Source: Pacificispira sp002696645 (lineage in GTDB: Bacteria > Pseudomonadota > Alphaproteobacteria > UBA8366 > Aestuariispiraceae). From it: a stretch of 64,000 nucleotides of DNA. The position numbers and the translations under genes were made by a program. Shown here piece by piece: positions 26,600 through 35,632 of the stretch. Positions within the stretch are counted from its first letter, which is position 1, and every line of letters begins with the position of its first letter. The stretch is taken from assembly GCF_048892425.1 (NCBI RefSeq), contig NZ_JBLZHU010000001.1, positions 248,001-312,000 of the forward strand. Reading direction: 5' to 3'. Under the pieces are notes generated by a model that searched no databases, had not been told where the DNA came from, and saw only the letters and a list, made by a program, of their open reading frames with translations.

Positions 26600-26974
26600 T
26601 CATACCGGGATGGTCCCGTGTAGCAGGAAACCTGTTATCAGACTTACGCCCATTGTACAGATCAACCCCATTGGTTGATTGCGCAACGGGTTCGGGAGTA
26701 TTTGAAACACCAAAGGGCCGGTTAACAGTCCCAGCCCGGCGGCGACAATAGCCCAACTGACGGGCAGGCTGTCTATGCACCACACAATCAGAGAAACGGC
26801 ACAGACCGCAATCGCTACGCCTGTCGCACAGACCAGCAAGGTCATTGCGATGCTGGCACCATCCCTCTTTGACATATCCATTGGCAGAAACCCGGCCAAC
26901 AGAATGATGCCTGCCGTCAACAGGGCCACCGTGCCAAACAGAGTAATCAGACCGGGAAGGAATTGCACAAACAC
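26600..26974 (-). CDS. Small four-helix membrane protein
   Basis: 124 residues with about four hydrophobic segments (5-30, 40-66, 70-88, 100-122). No family recognised. Divergent from the PanB-like gene and shares its 125-base control region with the candidate operator at 27060; together with the 62-residue protein it may form a small membrane complex of the pathway. Confidence 0.62.
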   Translation of the reverse strand: MFVQFLPGLITLFGTVALLTAGIILLAGFLPMDMSKRDGASIAMTLLVCATGVAIAVCAVSLIVWCIDSLPVSWAIVAAGLGLLTGPLVFQILPNPLRNQPMGLICTMGVSLITGFLLHGTIPV

Positions 26975-27047
26975 GGCTCGGGCGTCCTTTCCGTGAATTC
27001 GTTGGACTTTGGTGAAATCACTACTTGACCAGCTGTTTCAATATCCC

Positions 27048-27075
27048 TTACAGATATTACAGATATATCAGTTGC
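27048..27075. promoter_or_regulatory. Operator-like repeat before the PanB-like gene
   Basis: Two tandem copies of TTACAGATA (27048-27065) run into CAGATATATCAGTTGC (27060-27075). The latter matches, at 15 of 16 positions and in the opposite orientation, the motif at 32354-32369. It lies 25-40 bases upstream of the PanB-like start in a divergent control region, so it is a good candidate binding site for the GntR regulator. Confidence 0.6.
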
Positions 27076-27099
27076 GTGTTTGTGAAAAGGGAGAGTTTG

Positions 27100-27969
27100 A
27101 TGACCGCCGAAGAAAAAAAGAAGCGGACCATCGGGGAGATACGAGATTCCAAAACCAGTGGCGAGAAAATGGTCTACACATCTGTGCCAGACTATACGTC
27201 GGCGCGCTGGGCAGAGGCTGCTGGTGTCGATGTTTGTGTGGTTGGTGACAGCCTGGCGATGGTCGCCCATGGATATCCCAGCACAATCCCCGCGACGATG
27301 GACATGATGGTGATGCATGCCGCTGCCGTGCGGCGCGGGGCTCCAAATACTTTCACATTGGGCTGTATGCCCTATCAAAGCTATAACACGGTGGATCGGG
27401 CGCTGATGAATGCGACCCGCTTCATGCAGGATGCAGGCTGTGATGCGGTCAAACCCCAGGGCGGTAAGTCGCAAGCACATATCCTGAAGGCGTTGGTGGA
27501 ATCAGGTATTCCCACTGCATCCCATATCGGATTGACGCCCCACACGATCGCCATGTTTGGCGGGTTCAAAATTCAGGGGCGCACGGCGGAAACCGCCATG
27601 GTGATTCTGGAAGATGCCCTGGCCATTCAGGATGCCGGATGTTTCATGCTGGAATTCGAAGCCGTTCCCGCGCCGATTGCCAAGCTGATCTCTGAACAGT
27701 TGGAAATCCCCACAATTGGGATCGGGGCCGGTGTTGGCACCGACGGTCAAATTCTCCTCAGCTACGATTTACTGGGCGTCTTTACCGACTTCAAACCCAA
27801 ATTCACAAAACGATACGCCAATCTGACCGATGTCGCTGTTGCGGGTCTGAAAGAATATGTGCGGGAGGTTAAGGAAAGCCAGTTCCCCGATGACGATCAC
27901 AGCTATTCGGTCGCCGATGGCGTGCTGGAGGAATTCCAGACCTTGATTGAGAAGCGTAAACAACATTGA
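27100..27969 (+). CDS. PanB-like ketopantoate hydroxymethyltransferase homologue
   Basis: 289 residues from the ATG at 27100 (AAGGGAGAG upstream). The whole protein follows the PanB TIM barrel: VVGDSLAMVAHG, HAAAVRRGAPN, SHIGLTPH, IPTIGIGAG. Compared with E. coli PanB, metal ligand D45 is kept (D50), but the position of D84 is Cys (C89 in LGCMPY) and E114 is Gln (Q120 in VKPQGG); the general base E181 is kept as E187. This argues against ordinary pantothenate synthesis and for a related aldol or retro-aldol reaction on a 2-oxo acid. No panC is nearby; it leads the TRAP operon instead. Confidence 0.82.
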   Translation: MTAEEKKKRTIGEIRDSKTSGEKMVYTSVPDYTSARWAEAAGVDVCVVGDSLAMVAHGYPSTIPATMDMMVMHAAAVRRGAPNTFTLGCMPYQSYNTVDRALMNATRFMQDAGCDAVKPQGGKSQAHILKALVESGIPTASHIGLTPHTIAMFGGFKIQGRTAETAMVILEDALAIQDAGCFMLEFEAVPAPIAKLISEQLEIPTIGIGAGVGTDGQILLSYDLLGVFTDFKPKFTKRYANLTDVAVAGLKEYVREVKESQFPDDDHSYSVADGVLEEFQTLIEKRKQH

Positions 27970-28011
27970 AAACCGCAGGGATAAACCTGCGGACGACCAG
28001 GGGAAACGACT

Positions 28012-28314
28012 GTGAAAACTTATACCGGAGACCGCACCATAGATGGCGTTCAAGTCATGGTGGATGGCGCGCCCCTTGACCCCAGATTTGATCTGAAAAC
28101 GCTCAGCGAATTGGGGTTTGAATGGGGATATGAAGGAACAGCCCCGACACAACTGGCCCTGGCGCTGGCAGCAGATGTTTTTGGTGATGACGCGCTGGCC
28201 CTGAAGGTCTGTGACACCCTGATGAAAAGGGTGGTCGCGAATTTTGCCAATGAATGGGTCATGACGGAAGGCGATATTAAAGACGCCGTGTCGGACCAGG
28301 TGGCACTGAAATAA
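28012..28314 (+). CDS. DUF6166-like small protein
   Basis: 100 residues from a GTG at 28012 with AGGGGAAACGA upstream. The segment FEWGYEGTAPTQLALALAADVFGDD and the tail VVANFANEWVMTEGDI fit the DUF6166 family, small proteins of unknown function. Soluble, acidic. It is placed between the PanB-like and TRAP genes in the same transcription unit, so it may belong to the pathway, but no role can be read from the sequence. Confidence 0.68.
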   Translation: MKTYTGDRTIDGVQVMVDGAPLDPRFDLKTLSELGFEWGYEGTAPTQLALALAADVFGDDALALKVCDTLMKRVVANFANEWVMTEGDIKDAVSDQVALK

Positions 28315-28401
28315 CAACCGCGCAATAAGGTGACAAAAAGTCACCAGATTTCATCAACAAGGTGGCCAAGCGGGGCCCCAAGGAAGAGTGGGAGGATTGC
28401 T

Positions 28402-29463
28402 ATGTTTAACCTGAAAAAGATTGGGGTCGTATCGACCCTGTGTGCGGCAGTTTTTGGGATGTCCTTTGCGGCGACCACGGCTTTCGCGCAGGAGCATAAA
28501 TTCAAGATGGCGACCGGTTGGGCCGGTGGGCCATTGATGGAAATCGGCGCGAAGGCTTTCGCGGATCGTGTCAAAGAAGCATCGAATGGCCGGATTGAAG
28601 TTGAAGTGTTTGCCGCCGGGACGCTTGGCCCGGGTCTGAAGGTTTCAGAAACAGTCAGCAGTGGTGTGGCGGAAATGGGTCACACCTGGGCAGGATATGA
28701 CTGGGGCGCGGATCCGACGGCTGTGTTGTTCGGCGGTTATGCCGGCAGCTTCGACACGGAACGGATGCTGCATTGGCTGTATCGTGCCGGTGGTGCTGAA
28801 CTGCAGGCGGAATGGCGCAAGGAAAAATTCAACCTTGTTTCAATGCCTTTGTTCATCCGGACTGCGGAAGTGTTCCTGCATTCCCGCAAGCCTGTGAAAT
28901 CCCTGGCTGACTTGCAGGGCCTGAAATTGCGTACGGCCGGTGCCTGGTTGGAAATCTCACAAAGCATGGGGGCTGCTCCGGTCACGATGCCGGGTGGTGA
29001 CGTTTATGCATCCCTGGAACGCGGCGCAATCGATGCAACGGAATGGGGCACTTTGTGGGAAGACATTTCTCCTGGTTTCCACCGTGTCACGAAATATGTG
29101 ATCATTCCGGGTGTGCATCAGCCGACCGCCCCGTTTGAACTGGTGATCAACAGCGAGACCTGGGCATCCTTGTCCGAAGCGGACCAGAAGCTGATCAGGG
29201 ATGCTGCGTTTGATACAACGATGAATTCCTGGCTGACGATTGGTCAGGAAGATGCCAAAGCCTTGGCCTTCTATCGGGCCCAGGGCAATGAAATCATTGA
29301 ATTGGATGCAGAAACCCAGATTGCCGCGCATAATGCGGGGATCGATTGGGCAAATAAAATCGCGGCGGAAAATGCCTGGTTCAAACGAGTTTTGGATGAT
29401 CAGGCAGCCTTCGCAGACCTTTGGAAAGATGCCAACCGCTATCGCAACGTTATCAGCGAATAG
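28402..29463 (+). CDS. dctP: TRAP transporter periplasmic binding protein DctP
   Basis: 353 residues from the ATG at 28402 (GGGAGGATTGCT upstream). Signal peptide ends at AFA-QE (about 28). Mature protein starts HKFKMATGWAGG, with the carboxylate-binding Arg in LKLRTAG (about 180) and the segment GGDVYASLERGAIDATEWGTLWED that resembles the 2-oxo-acid-binding TakP branch of DctP proteins. Substrate inferred to be a 2-oxo or hydroxy carboxylate, which would suit the PanB-like enzyme. Confidence 0.92.
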   Translation: MFNLKKIGVVSTLCAAVFGMSFAATTAFAQEHKFKMATGWAGGPLMEIGAKAFADRVKEASNGRIEVEVFAAGTLGPGLKVSETVSSGVAEMGHTWAGYDWGADPTAVLFGGYAGSFDTERMLHWLYRAGGAELQAEWRKEKFNLVSMPLFIRTAEVFLHSRKPVKSLADLQGLKLRTAGAWLEISQSMGAAPVTMPGGDVYASLERGAIDATEWGTLWEDISPGFHRVTKYVIIPGVHQPTAPFELVINSETWASLSEADQKLIRDAAFDTTMNSWLTIGQEDAKALAFYRAQGNEIIELDAETQIAAHNAGIDWANKIAAENAWFKRVLDDQAAFADLWKDANRYRNVISE

Positions 29464-29543
29464 CACTGTGAATAAGTTCGGTCGAGAGGTGCAACAGGCC
29501 TCTCGACCGAATCCTTCTTAGGTATCTTTTTACAAAGAGGGCT

Positions 29544-30065
29544 ATGATGCACTCAATCATTCGCCTGATCGAAAGCCTGACAACACGGACAGGCTTTTTG
29601 ATCTCATTGACCATTATTCCGCTGGTGCTGACCGCGACTTATGAGGTCTTCGCCCGCTATGTTTTTGGCGCGCCGACGATCTGGGCCTATGAACTGGGGT
29701 ACATGATCACCGGTACGCATTTTCTGATTGGCGCAGCGATCACCTTGGCGCGCGACAGCCATGTTCGAATTGATATCCTATATGATCGACTGTCCTTAAA
29801 GTCGCGGGCGCTTGTGAACCTGGCTTTCTATGTGGCGCTGTTTCTTCCTTTCCTCGTTTTGTTGAACGATGCGCTTTGGCATTACGCATTGGCGGCCTTC
29901 GCCAGTGGAGAGCGGTCCGGTAATTCTGCATGGAATCCGCCGATCTGGCCGTTTCGCGTGCTGTTGTCCTGTGGCTTTACCCTGTTGGCACTGCAAGTCA
30001 TCGCAGAATGCCTGAAAAGCCTGCTGACCCTGCTCAATCGACCCTATTCTGACGTGGAGAGATAA
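29544..30065 (+). CDS. dctQ: TRAP transporter small permease DctQ
   Basis: 173 residues with four hydrophobic segments (about 13-35, 48-70, 90-112, 130-155) and the DctQ hallmark VFARYVFGAPTIWAYELGYM. Located 80 bases after dctP and 4 bases before dctM. Confidence 0.93.
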   Translation: MMHSIIRLIESLTTRTGFLISLTIIPLVLTATYEVFARYVFGAPTIWAYELGYMITGTHFLIGAAITLARDSHVRIDILYDRLSLKSRALVNLAFYVALFLPFLVLLNDALWHYALAAFASGERSGNSAWNPPIWPFRVLLSCGFTLLALQVIAECLKSLLTLLNRPYSDVER

Positions 30066-30069
30066 GGCA

Positions 30070-31413
30070 ATGGAAGCCCTTTTGATGTTCCCGGCATTGC
30101 TGTTTTTGATTTTTATGGGCGTGCCGGTCGCCTTCGCCTTGATGGGGGTTGCCTTTGTCTTTGGCTTGTTTGCCTTTGGTGAGGCGTCGTTCTTTCTGTA
30201 CACCCAGAAGATTGAGGATATAGCCAGTAATTTCGTGCTGGCTGCAGTTCCTATGTTTGTCTTTATGGGGGCTATGCTGGAACGGTCTGGTATTGCCGAA
30301 AATCTGTTCAGCGCCGTCCATTTGTGGACAAGGCGACTGCCAGGCGGTCTGGCGATCGGGACGATCATCATGTGCATCATCTTCGCCGCATCGACCGGTG
30401 TGGTCGGGGCCACGGAAACCGTGGTCGGTTTGTTGGCGATCCCAGCGATGATGCGGTACAAATACAACAAGTCCCTGATTTCCGGGACGATTTGTGCAGG
30501 CGGATCCTTGGGAACAATTATTCCCCCCTCCGTCGTGGTCGTCGTTCTGGGTCCCATTGCCGATGTATCCATTGGCGACCTGATGGTCGGGATGATCTTC
30601 CCCGGCTTACTGTTATCCTTCCTGTACATCGTCTACATTCTGGGCCTGTGCATATTGAAGCCTGAAGCGGGCCCGCGCCGGACTCTGGCACCTGGTGAAG
30701 TCGAATTGCCGCTTGCCGAAAAACTAATCATCACGGCAAAGGCTCTGGTGCCGCCGGTTGCGATGATTTTCGCTGTACTGGGCTCCATCATGATGGGATG
30801 GGCTGCGCCAACGGAAGCATCCGCCCTAGGCGCATTGGGTGCGTTCCTGTTGACGGTTCTATATGGCAAATGCACCTGGCAGACCTTTAAAGAAGCCATT
30901 GTAAAAACCCTGACCGTGACGGCGATGATCATGTTGATCCTGTTGGGCGGCAGCATCTTTACCGGGGTTTTTGTTGGATCTGGCGGCATGAGTATCATGC
31001 GCGAGCTGATTGAAGCGGTAAATCTGGGTCCATGGGGATTGTTATTTCTGTTCCTGGCCCTGGTTTTTATTGCCGGTTTCTTCCTGGAATGGATTTCGAT
31101 CCTGCTGATCTTTGTGCCTCTGTTCATCCCGTTCATTCGGGAAAGCTGGGCCGCGACCGGCTATGGCGGATATTTCGATCCAGTGTGGTTCTGCATGCTG
31201 ATTCTGGTCATGATCCAATCCAGTTATCTATCCCCGCCTATGGCACCGGCGATCTTCTACCTGCGGGGCATCGCGCCGCCGGAGATTACGCTGAAGGATA
31301 TGTATAAGGGCGTTGTGCCATTCCTGGTCATACAGGGCATAACCCTGGCGATTGTCATGACTTTCCCCCAAATCACGCTGTGGCTGCCTAAGCAGCTTCT
31401 CGGCTTTAACTAA
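30070..31413 (+). CDS. dctM: TRAP transporter large permease DctM
   Basis: 447 residues, about twelve hydrophobic segments, typical DctM: GVPVAFALMGVAFVFGL (about 18-34), PMFVFMGAMLERSGIAENLF, GTICAGGSLGTIIPPSVVVVVLGPIADVSIGDLMVG. Forms the sodium-driven membrane pump with DctQ and DctP. Confidence 0.95.
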   Translation: MEALLMFPALLFLIFMGVPVAFALMGVAFVFGLFAFGEASFFLYTQKIEDIASNFVLAAVPMFVFMGAMLERSGIAENLFSAVHLWTRRLPGGLAIGTIIMCIIFAASTGVVGATETVVGLLAIPAMMRYKYNKSLISGTICAGGSLGTIIPPSVVVVVLGPIADVSIGDLMVGMIFPGLLLSFLYIVYILGLCILKPEAGPRRTLAPGEVELPLAEKLIITAKALVPPVAMIFAVLGSIMMGWAAPTEASALGALGAFLLTVLYGKCTWQTFKEAIVKTLTVTAMIMLILLGGSIFTGVFVGSGGMSIMRELIEAVNLGPWGLLFLFLALVFIAGFFLEWISILLIFVPLFIPFIRESWAATGYGGYFDPVWFCMLILVMIQSSYLSPPMAPAIFYLRGIAPPEITLKDMYKGVVPFLVIQGITLAIVMTFPQITLWLPKQLLGFN

Positions 31414-31432
31414 CTGATGAGGTGATGGGACG

Positions 31433-32320
31433 ATGCGCAAAGAAGACATAATGAGCCGTCCGGCCAAAGTATTGAGTCAGGCGCAACGCGACGAATATTT
31501 CAATGATGGCGCGGTCGTGGTTCCCGCCTTGATTGGTACGGAATGGCTGGCAAAACTACGCGCAGCGATTGATCGGCAGATCGAGTTGAGCCGCGCAGAA
31601 ACCAAAAGCGGTTCAATCTTTGATCTGGAGCGTGATCATACCGCAGAAGAGCCGCGCTTGCGTCGTGTTTCCAGCCCGTGCGATCAGGATGAGGTGTTCT
31701 GGCAATTCCTGACAGATTCCAAGATTGGGGATGCGTTTGAAGATCTGCTGGGTCCGAATGTGAAATTCTATCAGTCCAAACTGAATTTCAAATGGGCCAA
31801 GGGTGGGGCAGAGGTGAAATGGCATCAGGATGCCCCCTTCTTTCCCCACACCAATACCAGTGTGTTGACCTGTGGCCTGTATCTGAACGACTGCGATATG
31901 GATCAGGGGCCGCTGGCCATCCTGCCGGGCAGTCACAAAGGCCCGATCTATGATCACTATACAGAAGACGGGCACTGGACCGGCGACATTCAGGACAAGG
32001 ATCTGGGTAAGCTGGATGTCGATAATGTCCGCTATCTGCACGGTCCAGCCGGGTCCGTGACATTCCATAATTATCGCACGGTGCATGGGTCCAAACCGAA
32101 CCTGACCGGGCGGGGGCGACCCCTTCTGCTGAATGTCGTATCCGCAGCGGATTCACTGCCCTATACCTCGCAACCGCTGCCATCGCGCTATGAGCAGGCG
32201 ATTATTCGCGGCCAACAGGCGCGTTGGGCGCATCATGAGGATGGCGATTACATCGTTCCGCCGGATTGGAGCGGGGGCTATACCTCAATCTTTGCGACAC
32301 AACAGCGCGAACAGATGTGA
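31433..32320 (+). CDS. Phytanoyl-CoA dioxygenase (PhyH) family protein
   Basis: 295 residues from the ATG at 31433 (GAGGTG nine bases upstream); the ATG at 31451 is an alternative. Fe(II)/2-oxoglutarate dioxygenase fold with the HxD pair in VKWHQDAPFF and the distal His in YRTVHGSKPN; the 2-oxoglutarate Arg may be in GRGRPLLLN. Nineteen bases after dctM, so probably in the same transcript. Hydroxylates an unknown substrate. Confidence 0.88.
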   Translation: MRKEDIMSRPAKVLSQAQRDEYFNDGAVVVPALIGTEWLAKLRAAIDRQIELSRAETKSGSIFDLERDHTAEEPRLRRVSSPCDQDEVFWQFLTDSKIGDAFEDLLGPNVKFYQSKLNFKWAKGGAEVKWHQDAPFFPHTNTSVLTCGLYLNDCDMDQGPLAILPGSHKGPIYDHYTEDGHWTGDIQDKDLGKLDVDNVRYLHGPAGSVTFHNYRTVHGSKPNLTGRGRPLLLNVVSAADSLPYTSQPLPSRYEQAIIRGQQARWAHHEDGDYIVPPDWSGGYTSIFATQQREQM

Positions 32321-32353
32321 TGTCATATGCGTTTACCATTGAATATATGATGT

Positions 32354-32369
32354 GCAACTGATATATCAG
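32354..32369. promoter_or_regulatory. Palindromic operator before the membrane hydroxylase gene
   Basis: GCAACTGATATATCAG contains the perfect 12-base palindrome CTGATATATCAG (32358-32369). It matches the motif at 27060-27075 at 15 of 16 positions in inverse orientation and lies 62-77 bases upstream of the next gene, in the gap after the PhyH gene. Confidence 0.62.
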
Positions 32370-32430
32370 ATGAAGGGGCGAACCTGATTATCTCATCGGG
32401 CATCGCGCAGAGCATCTAAAGGAGAGAGCA

Positions 32431-33228
32431 ATGGAACTTCAAACGTCTCCCATGTCGGACCGCCAGCGCAAGTATCGTGGTGAGTACCGGGATCGTATTG
32501 CCGGATGGTACAATGGTTTCTTGCATGTCGCCGTGATCTATACGATCGGCATCGCGGCCCTGTACATTTACATCAGCAATATGCAGTCGCCGTTGTGGTG
32601 GGAATGGTTGACCGTGCCGGTCGTGTTCCTGTTATGCAATCTGTTTGAATGGTTCCTGCACCGCCATGTTATGCACCGGCCGCTGAACATCATCGGCCTG
32701 CGGGCGATCTATACGCGCCACACCCTGATGCATCACCAGTTCTTCACGGAAAATGAAATGCGCTTCGCCGATCAGCGAGACTGGCGTGTTACATTTTTCC
32801 CGCCCTACGCGCTGGTAACATTCATTCTGGCAACCATCCCAGGCGCGTTGGTACTTGGCTGGCTGATTTCCCCGACCGTGGGCTGGCTGACAATGTGCAC
32901 GACGACCGGCATGTATCTGACCTATGAATTCATGCATTTCTGCTGCCATGTGGAGGAAAACTCCTTCGTGCGCAACATGCCCTTCGTGAACACGATCCGC
33001 CGCCACCATACCGCCCATCATGATCAATCCTTAATGATGGAGCGGAATATGAACCTGACCTTCCCGATTGCGGATTGGTTCTTCGGGACATCGGATCTCA
33101 ATCGCGGTTTGCTGGGGCACATCTTCAACGGCTACAGCACAAAACATATCCGTAAGGACATGCGCAAAACCTCGAAGACCCCGAAAGTTGCGACACCTGC
33201 CAGCACAGCGCCCAGCATGGCCAGCTAA
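32431..33228 (+). CDS. Fatty acid hydroxylase superfamily membrane protein
   Basis: 265 residues with four to five hydrophobic segments and the di-iron histidine boxes HRHVMH, HTLMHHQFF, HFCCH and RRHHTAHH (about 73-205), as in sterol desaturase/fatty acid hydroxylase enzymes. Ribosome site GGAGAG. The C-terminal tail (about 245-265) is Ala/Pro/Ser-rich. Substrate unknown; it follows the PhyH-type dioxygenase gene and has its own putative operator. Confidence 0.87.
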   Translation: MELQTSPMSDRQRKYRGEYRDRIAGWYNGFLHVAVIYTIGIAALYIYISNMQSPLWWEWLTVPVVFLLCNLFEWFLHRHVMHRPLNIIGLRAIYTRHTLMHHQFFTENEMRFADQRDWRVTFFPPYALVTFILATIPGALVLGWLISPTVGWLTMCTTTGMYLTYEFMHFCCHVEENSFVRNMPFVNTIRRHHTAHHDQSLMMERNMNLTFPIADWFFGTSDLNRGLLGHIFNGYSTKHIRKDMRKTSKTPKVATPASTAPSMAS

Positions 33229-33258
33229 AGTCATATCTCGTTAAGGGTGGGAGTTGGT

Positions 33259-33293
33259 ACAGGGCCTCAGGAAATCTGAGGTCCTGTTCTTTT
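33259..33293 (+). terminator. Rho-independent terminator of the TRAP/hydroxylase operon
   Basis: A 12-base stem (33259-33270 with 33276-33287, one G-U pair, loop gaaat) is followed by TTCTTTT. It lies 30 bases past the membrane hydroxylase stop. Confidence 0.85.
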
Positions 33294-33316
33294 GTGGAAC
33301 CTTAACGAAATATCAC

Positions 33317-35554
33317 TTAACGCGACAGCGCACGCCAGACCCGTTCCGGGGTCATGGGCATATCGATATCCTGTGTGCCCAGAGCGTCTGCAATGGCATT
33401 GATGACGGCGGCGGGGCCACCGATGGAGGCATTTTCCCCAACGCCTTTCATCCCCAGGACATTATTATCCGTTGGAATATCGACATCATGTAAATCAAAA
33501 TTGGGCAGGTCCCCGGCGCGGGGCAGCTGATAGTCCATGAAGGAGCCGCTGAGCAATTGCCCGGTATCGGGATCAAAGATGGTGCGTTCAAACATCGCCT
33601 GACCGATTGCCTGGGCCAGACCGCCATGAATTTGGCCTTCTGCGATCATTGGATTAACGCGGCGGCCCAGATCATCTGCAGCGGTTAGCGCTACCAATGC
33701 GACATGTCCCGTCTCGGGGTCCACTTCAACCTCTGCGATATAGGCACCATGGGGCACGGTCTGGGTTTCATGATCGCTGTCGGCCATGCCACACAGTTTT
33801 TCGCCCTCAGTCGGTTGGGCAACTGCCAGTTCGATCAAGCTGATGCGCTTGTCGGTCCCGATCACGGTGAAGCCCCCATTGCCATATTCAATATCCCCGA
33901 TGGCCGTTTCCAATTGCTCGGCTGCCTGTGCCTTTGCCAGATCAATCAGGGCGTCCGTCGCCTTCAGGATCGTGACCCCGGCGATGGGCAGAGACGACGA
34001 CCCGCCAGTCCCGCCACCGGTCTTGACCTGTGCGGTGTCGCCTTCGACGACATCAATGCGCTCCATCGGGATTTGCAGCCGGTCGGCGACCATTTGGGCG
34101 AAGGCGGTTTGGTGCCCCTGACCTGATGCCTGGACGCCGGTCAGGATCAGGATTGATCCGTCTTGTTGCAACAGAACTTCGCTCTTTTCCTTAGGGCTTC
34201 CACCAGTCAGATGCAGATAGACACCAATACCGATGCCCCGTTTCAGACCCTTTGCTTCGGAGGCCGCACGGCGTGCTGGAAAGCCAACCCAATCCGCAGC
34301 CTTTACCCCCGCCATCATGGCCTGTTCAAAATGCGCGGAGTCATAGGGGAAGCCGTTGGCGGCTGTGTAGGGCATTTTGCTGGGCGGGATCAGGTTTTTC
34401 TGGCGAAAGGCAATGGCTCCCAGCCCGGTTTCAGTCGCGGCCTTGTCGATAAGGCGTTCCACCAGATACTGCGCTTCGGGCTTACCGGCCCCCCGATAGG
34501 CATCCGTCGGGGCGGCATTAGTATAGACCGCCTTCACCCGGTAATGCAGCATGGGAATGTCATAGACATGGCCCAGCGTCTTCCCGAACCCTTTTGTCAG
34601 GACACTGATCCCAAGCGCAGAGGCATAGGCCCCCATATCCCCAATGGAGTCGACGGAGAGGGCGAGAATACCGCCCTCGCTGTCCAGGGCGAGTTTTGCT
34701 GTGCTGGCCTGGCCACGCCCATAGGCATCGGTCAGGAAGGCTTCAGAGCGGCTGGAAACCCAACGTATTGGACGACCTAGGTCTTTGGCGGCCACCAGAA
34801 CCAGACTCTGCTCGGGATAATTTGTAATCTTGATGCCAAAGCTTCCCCCTACATCGGCGGTGATCACGCGGATCGTGGCCGGGTCCGCGCCAATCGTCTT
34901 TGCCATCATGTCGCGCATGAAATGCACACCCTGGCTTTGGGTATGCAATGTGTACTGGCCGTCCTGAAACGTGCCAAGGGCAGAGCGGGTTTCAATCGGG
35001 CTAACGGCAATACGGTCGCTGCGCTGGGTGATTTCCACAACCCGTGAGGCCCCAGCGAACGCCTGATCTACAGCCGCTTTGTCGCCTTCCTCCCAGATGC
35101 AGGCGATATCCTGTGATTGGGTCGGTTCTGTGATGGCATCTTCTTCTTCATAATCGACCATAATCAGTTCCATCGCCTCAATCGCCATGGCTTCTGACTC
35201 GGCGACAATAAAGGCGACGGGATCGCCTGCAAACCGCACCGTGTCTTGTGCCAGAAGGGGCCGGTTTGGTGCCTGGAACGGGGTGCCATCGCTGCTGGGA
35301 TGGGCGGTTACACAGGGCATGGGGTGACACCCCAACCGTTCCAGATCAGCCCCCGTATAGATCGCCAGAACGCCCGGCATGTCCATTGCGTCACTGATAT
35401 CCAGGCTGGTGATCCGACCATGCGCAATGGGGGAACGAAGGACTACGGCATGGGCAGTATCTGGCAGTTGAATATCCTCAACAAACTGCCCCAAGCCGGT
35501 CAGCAGTCGCTGATCTTCAACCCGATGTACCGATGTGCCTGTAAATTCTGTCAT
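33317..35554 (-). CDS. Stand-alone CoxL-type molybdenum hydroxylase subunit
   Basis: 745 residues with the full xanthine dehydrogenase large-subunit layout: SVHRVEDQRLLTGLGQFVEDIQLPD at the start, DVGGSFGIKITNYPE for the Mo cofactor (about 240-255), GGTGGSSSLPIAG, and the C-terminal GVGENASIGGPAAVINAIADAL with the catalytic Glu in GVGE. No [2Fe-2S] or FAD subunit genes accompany it, unlike the complete set at 15.5-19.2 kb, so partners must come from elsewhere. Divergent from a tetR gene. Confidence 0.88.
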   Translation of the reverse strand: MTEFTGTSVHRVEDQRLLTGLGQFVEDIQLPDTAHAVVLRSPIAHGRITSLDISDAMDMPGVLAIYTGADLERLGCHPMPCVTAHPSSDGTPFQAPNRPLLAQDTVRFAGDPVAFIVAESEAMAIEAMELIMVDYEEEDAITEPTQSQDIACIWEEGDKAAVDQAFAGASRVVEITQRSDRIAVSPIETRSALGTFQDGQYTLHTQSQGVHFMRDMMAKTIGADPATIRVITADVGGSFGIKITNYPEQSLVLVAAKDLGRPIRWVSSRSEAFLTDAYGRGQASTAKLALDSEGGILALSVDSIGDMGAYASALGISVLTKGFGKTLGHVYDIPMLHYRVKAVYTNAAPTDAYRGAGKPEAQYLVERLIDKAATETGLGAIAFRQKNLIPPSKMPYTAANGFPYDSAHFEQAMMAGVKAADWVGFPARRAASEAKGLKRGIGIGVYLHLTGGSPKEKSEVLLQQDGSILILTGVQASGQGHQTAFAQMVADRLQIPMERIDVVEGDTAQVKTGGGTGGSSSLPIAGVTILKATDALIDLAKAQAAEQLETAIGDIEYGNGGFTVIGTDKRISLIELAVAQPTEGEKLCGMADSDHETQTVPHGAYIAEVEVDPETGHVALVALTAADDLGRRVNPMIAEGQIHGGLAQAIGQAMFERTIFDPDTGQLLSGSFMDYQLPRAGDLPNFDLHDVDIPTDNNVLGMKGVGENASIGGPAAVINAIADALGTQDIDMPMTPERVWRALSR

Positions 35555-35632
35555 TGCCTGTTCCTTCCTGTCTTAAATTAGGTTTAGCAATGCCAGACGG
35601 TCCGGACAAACACCAAAATTCCCATAATTATT

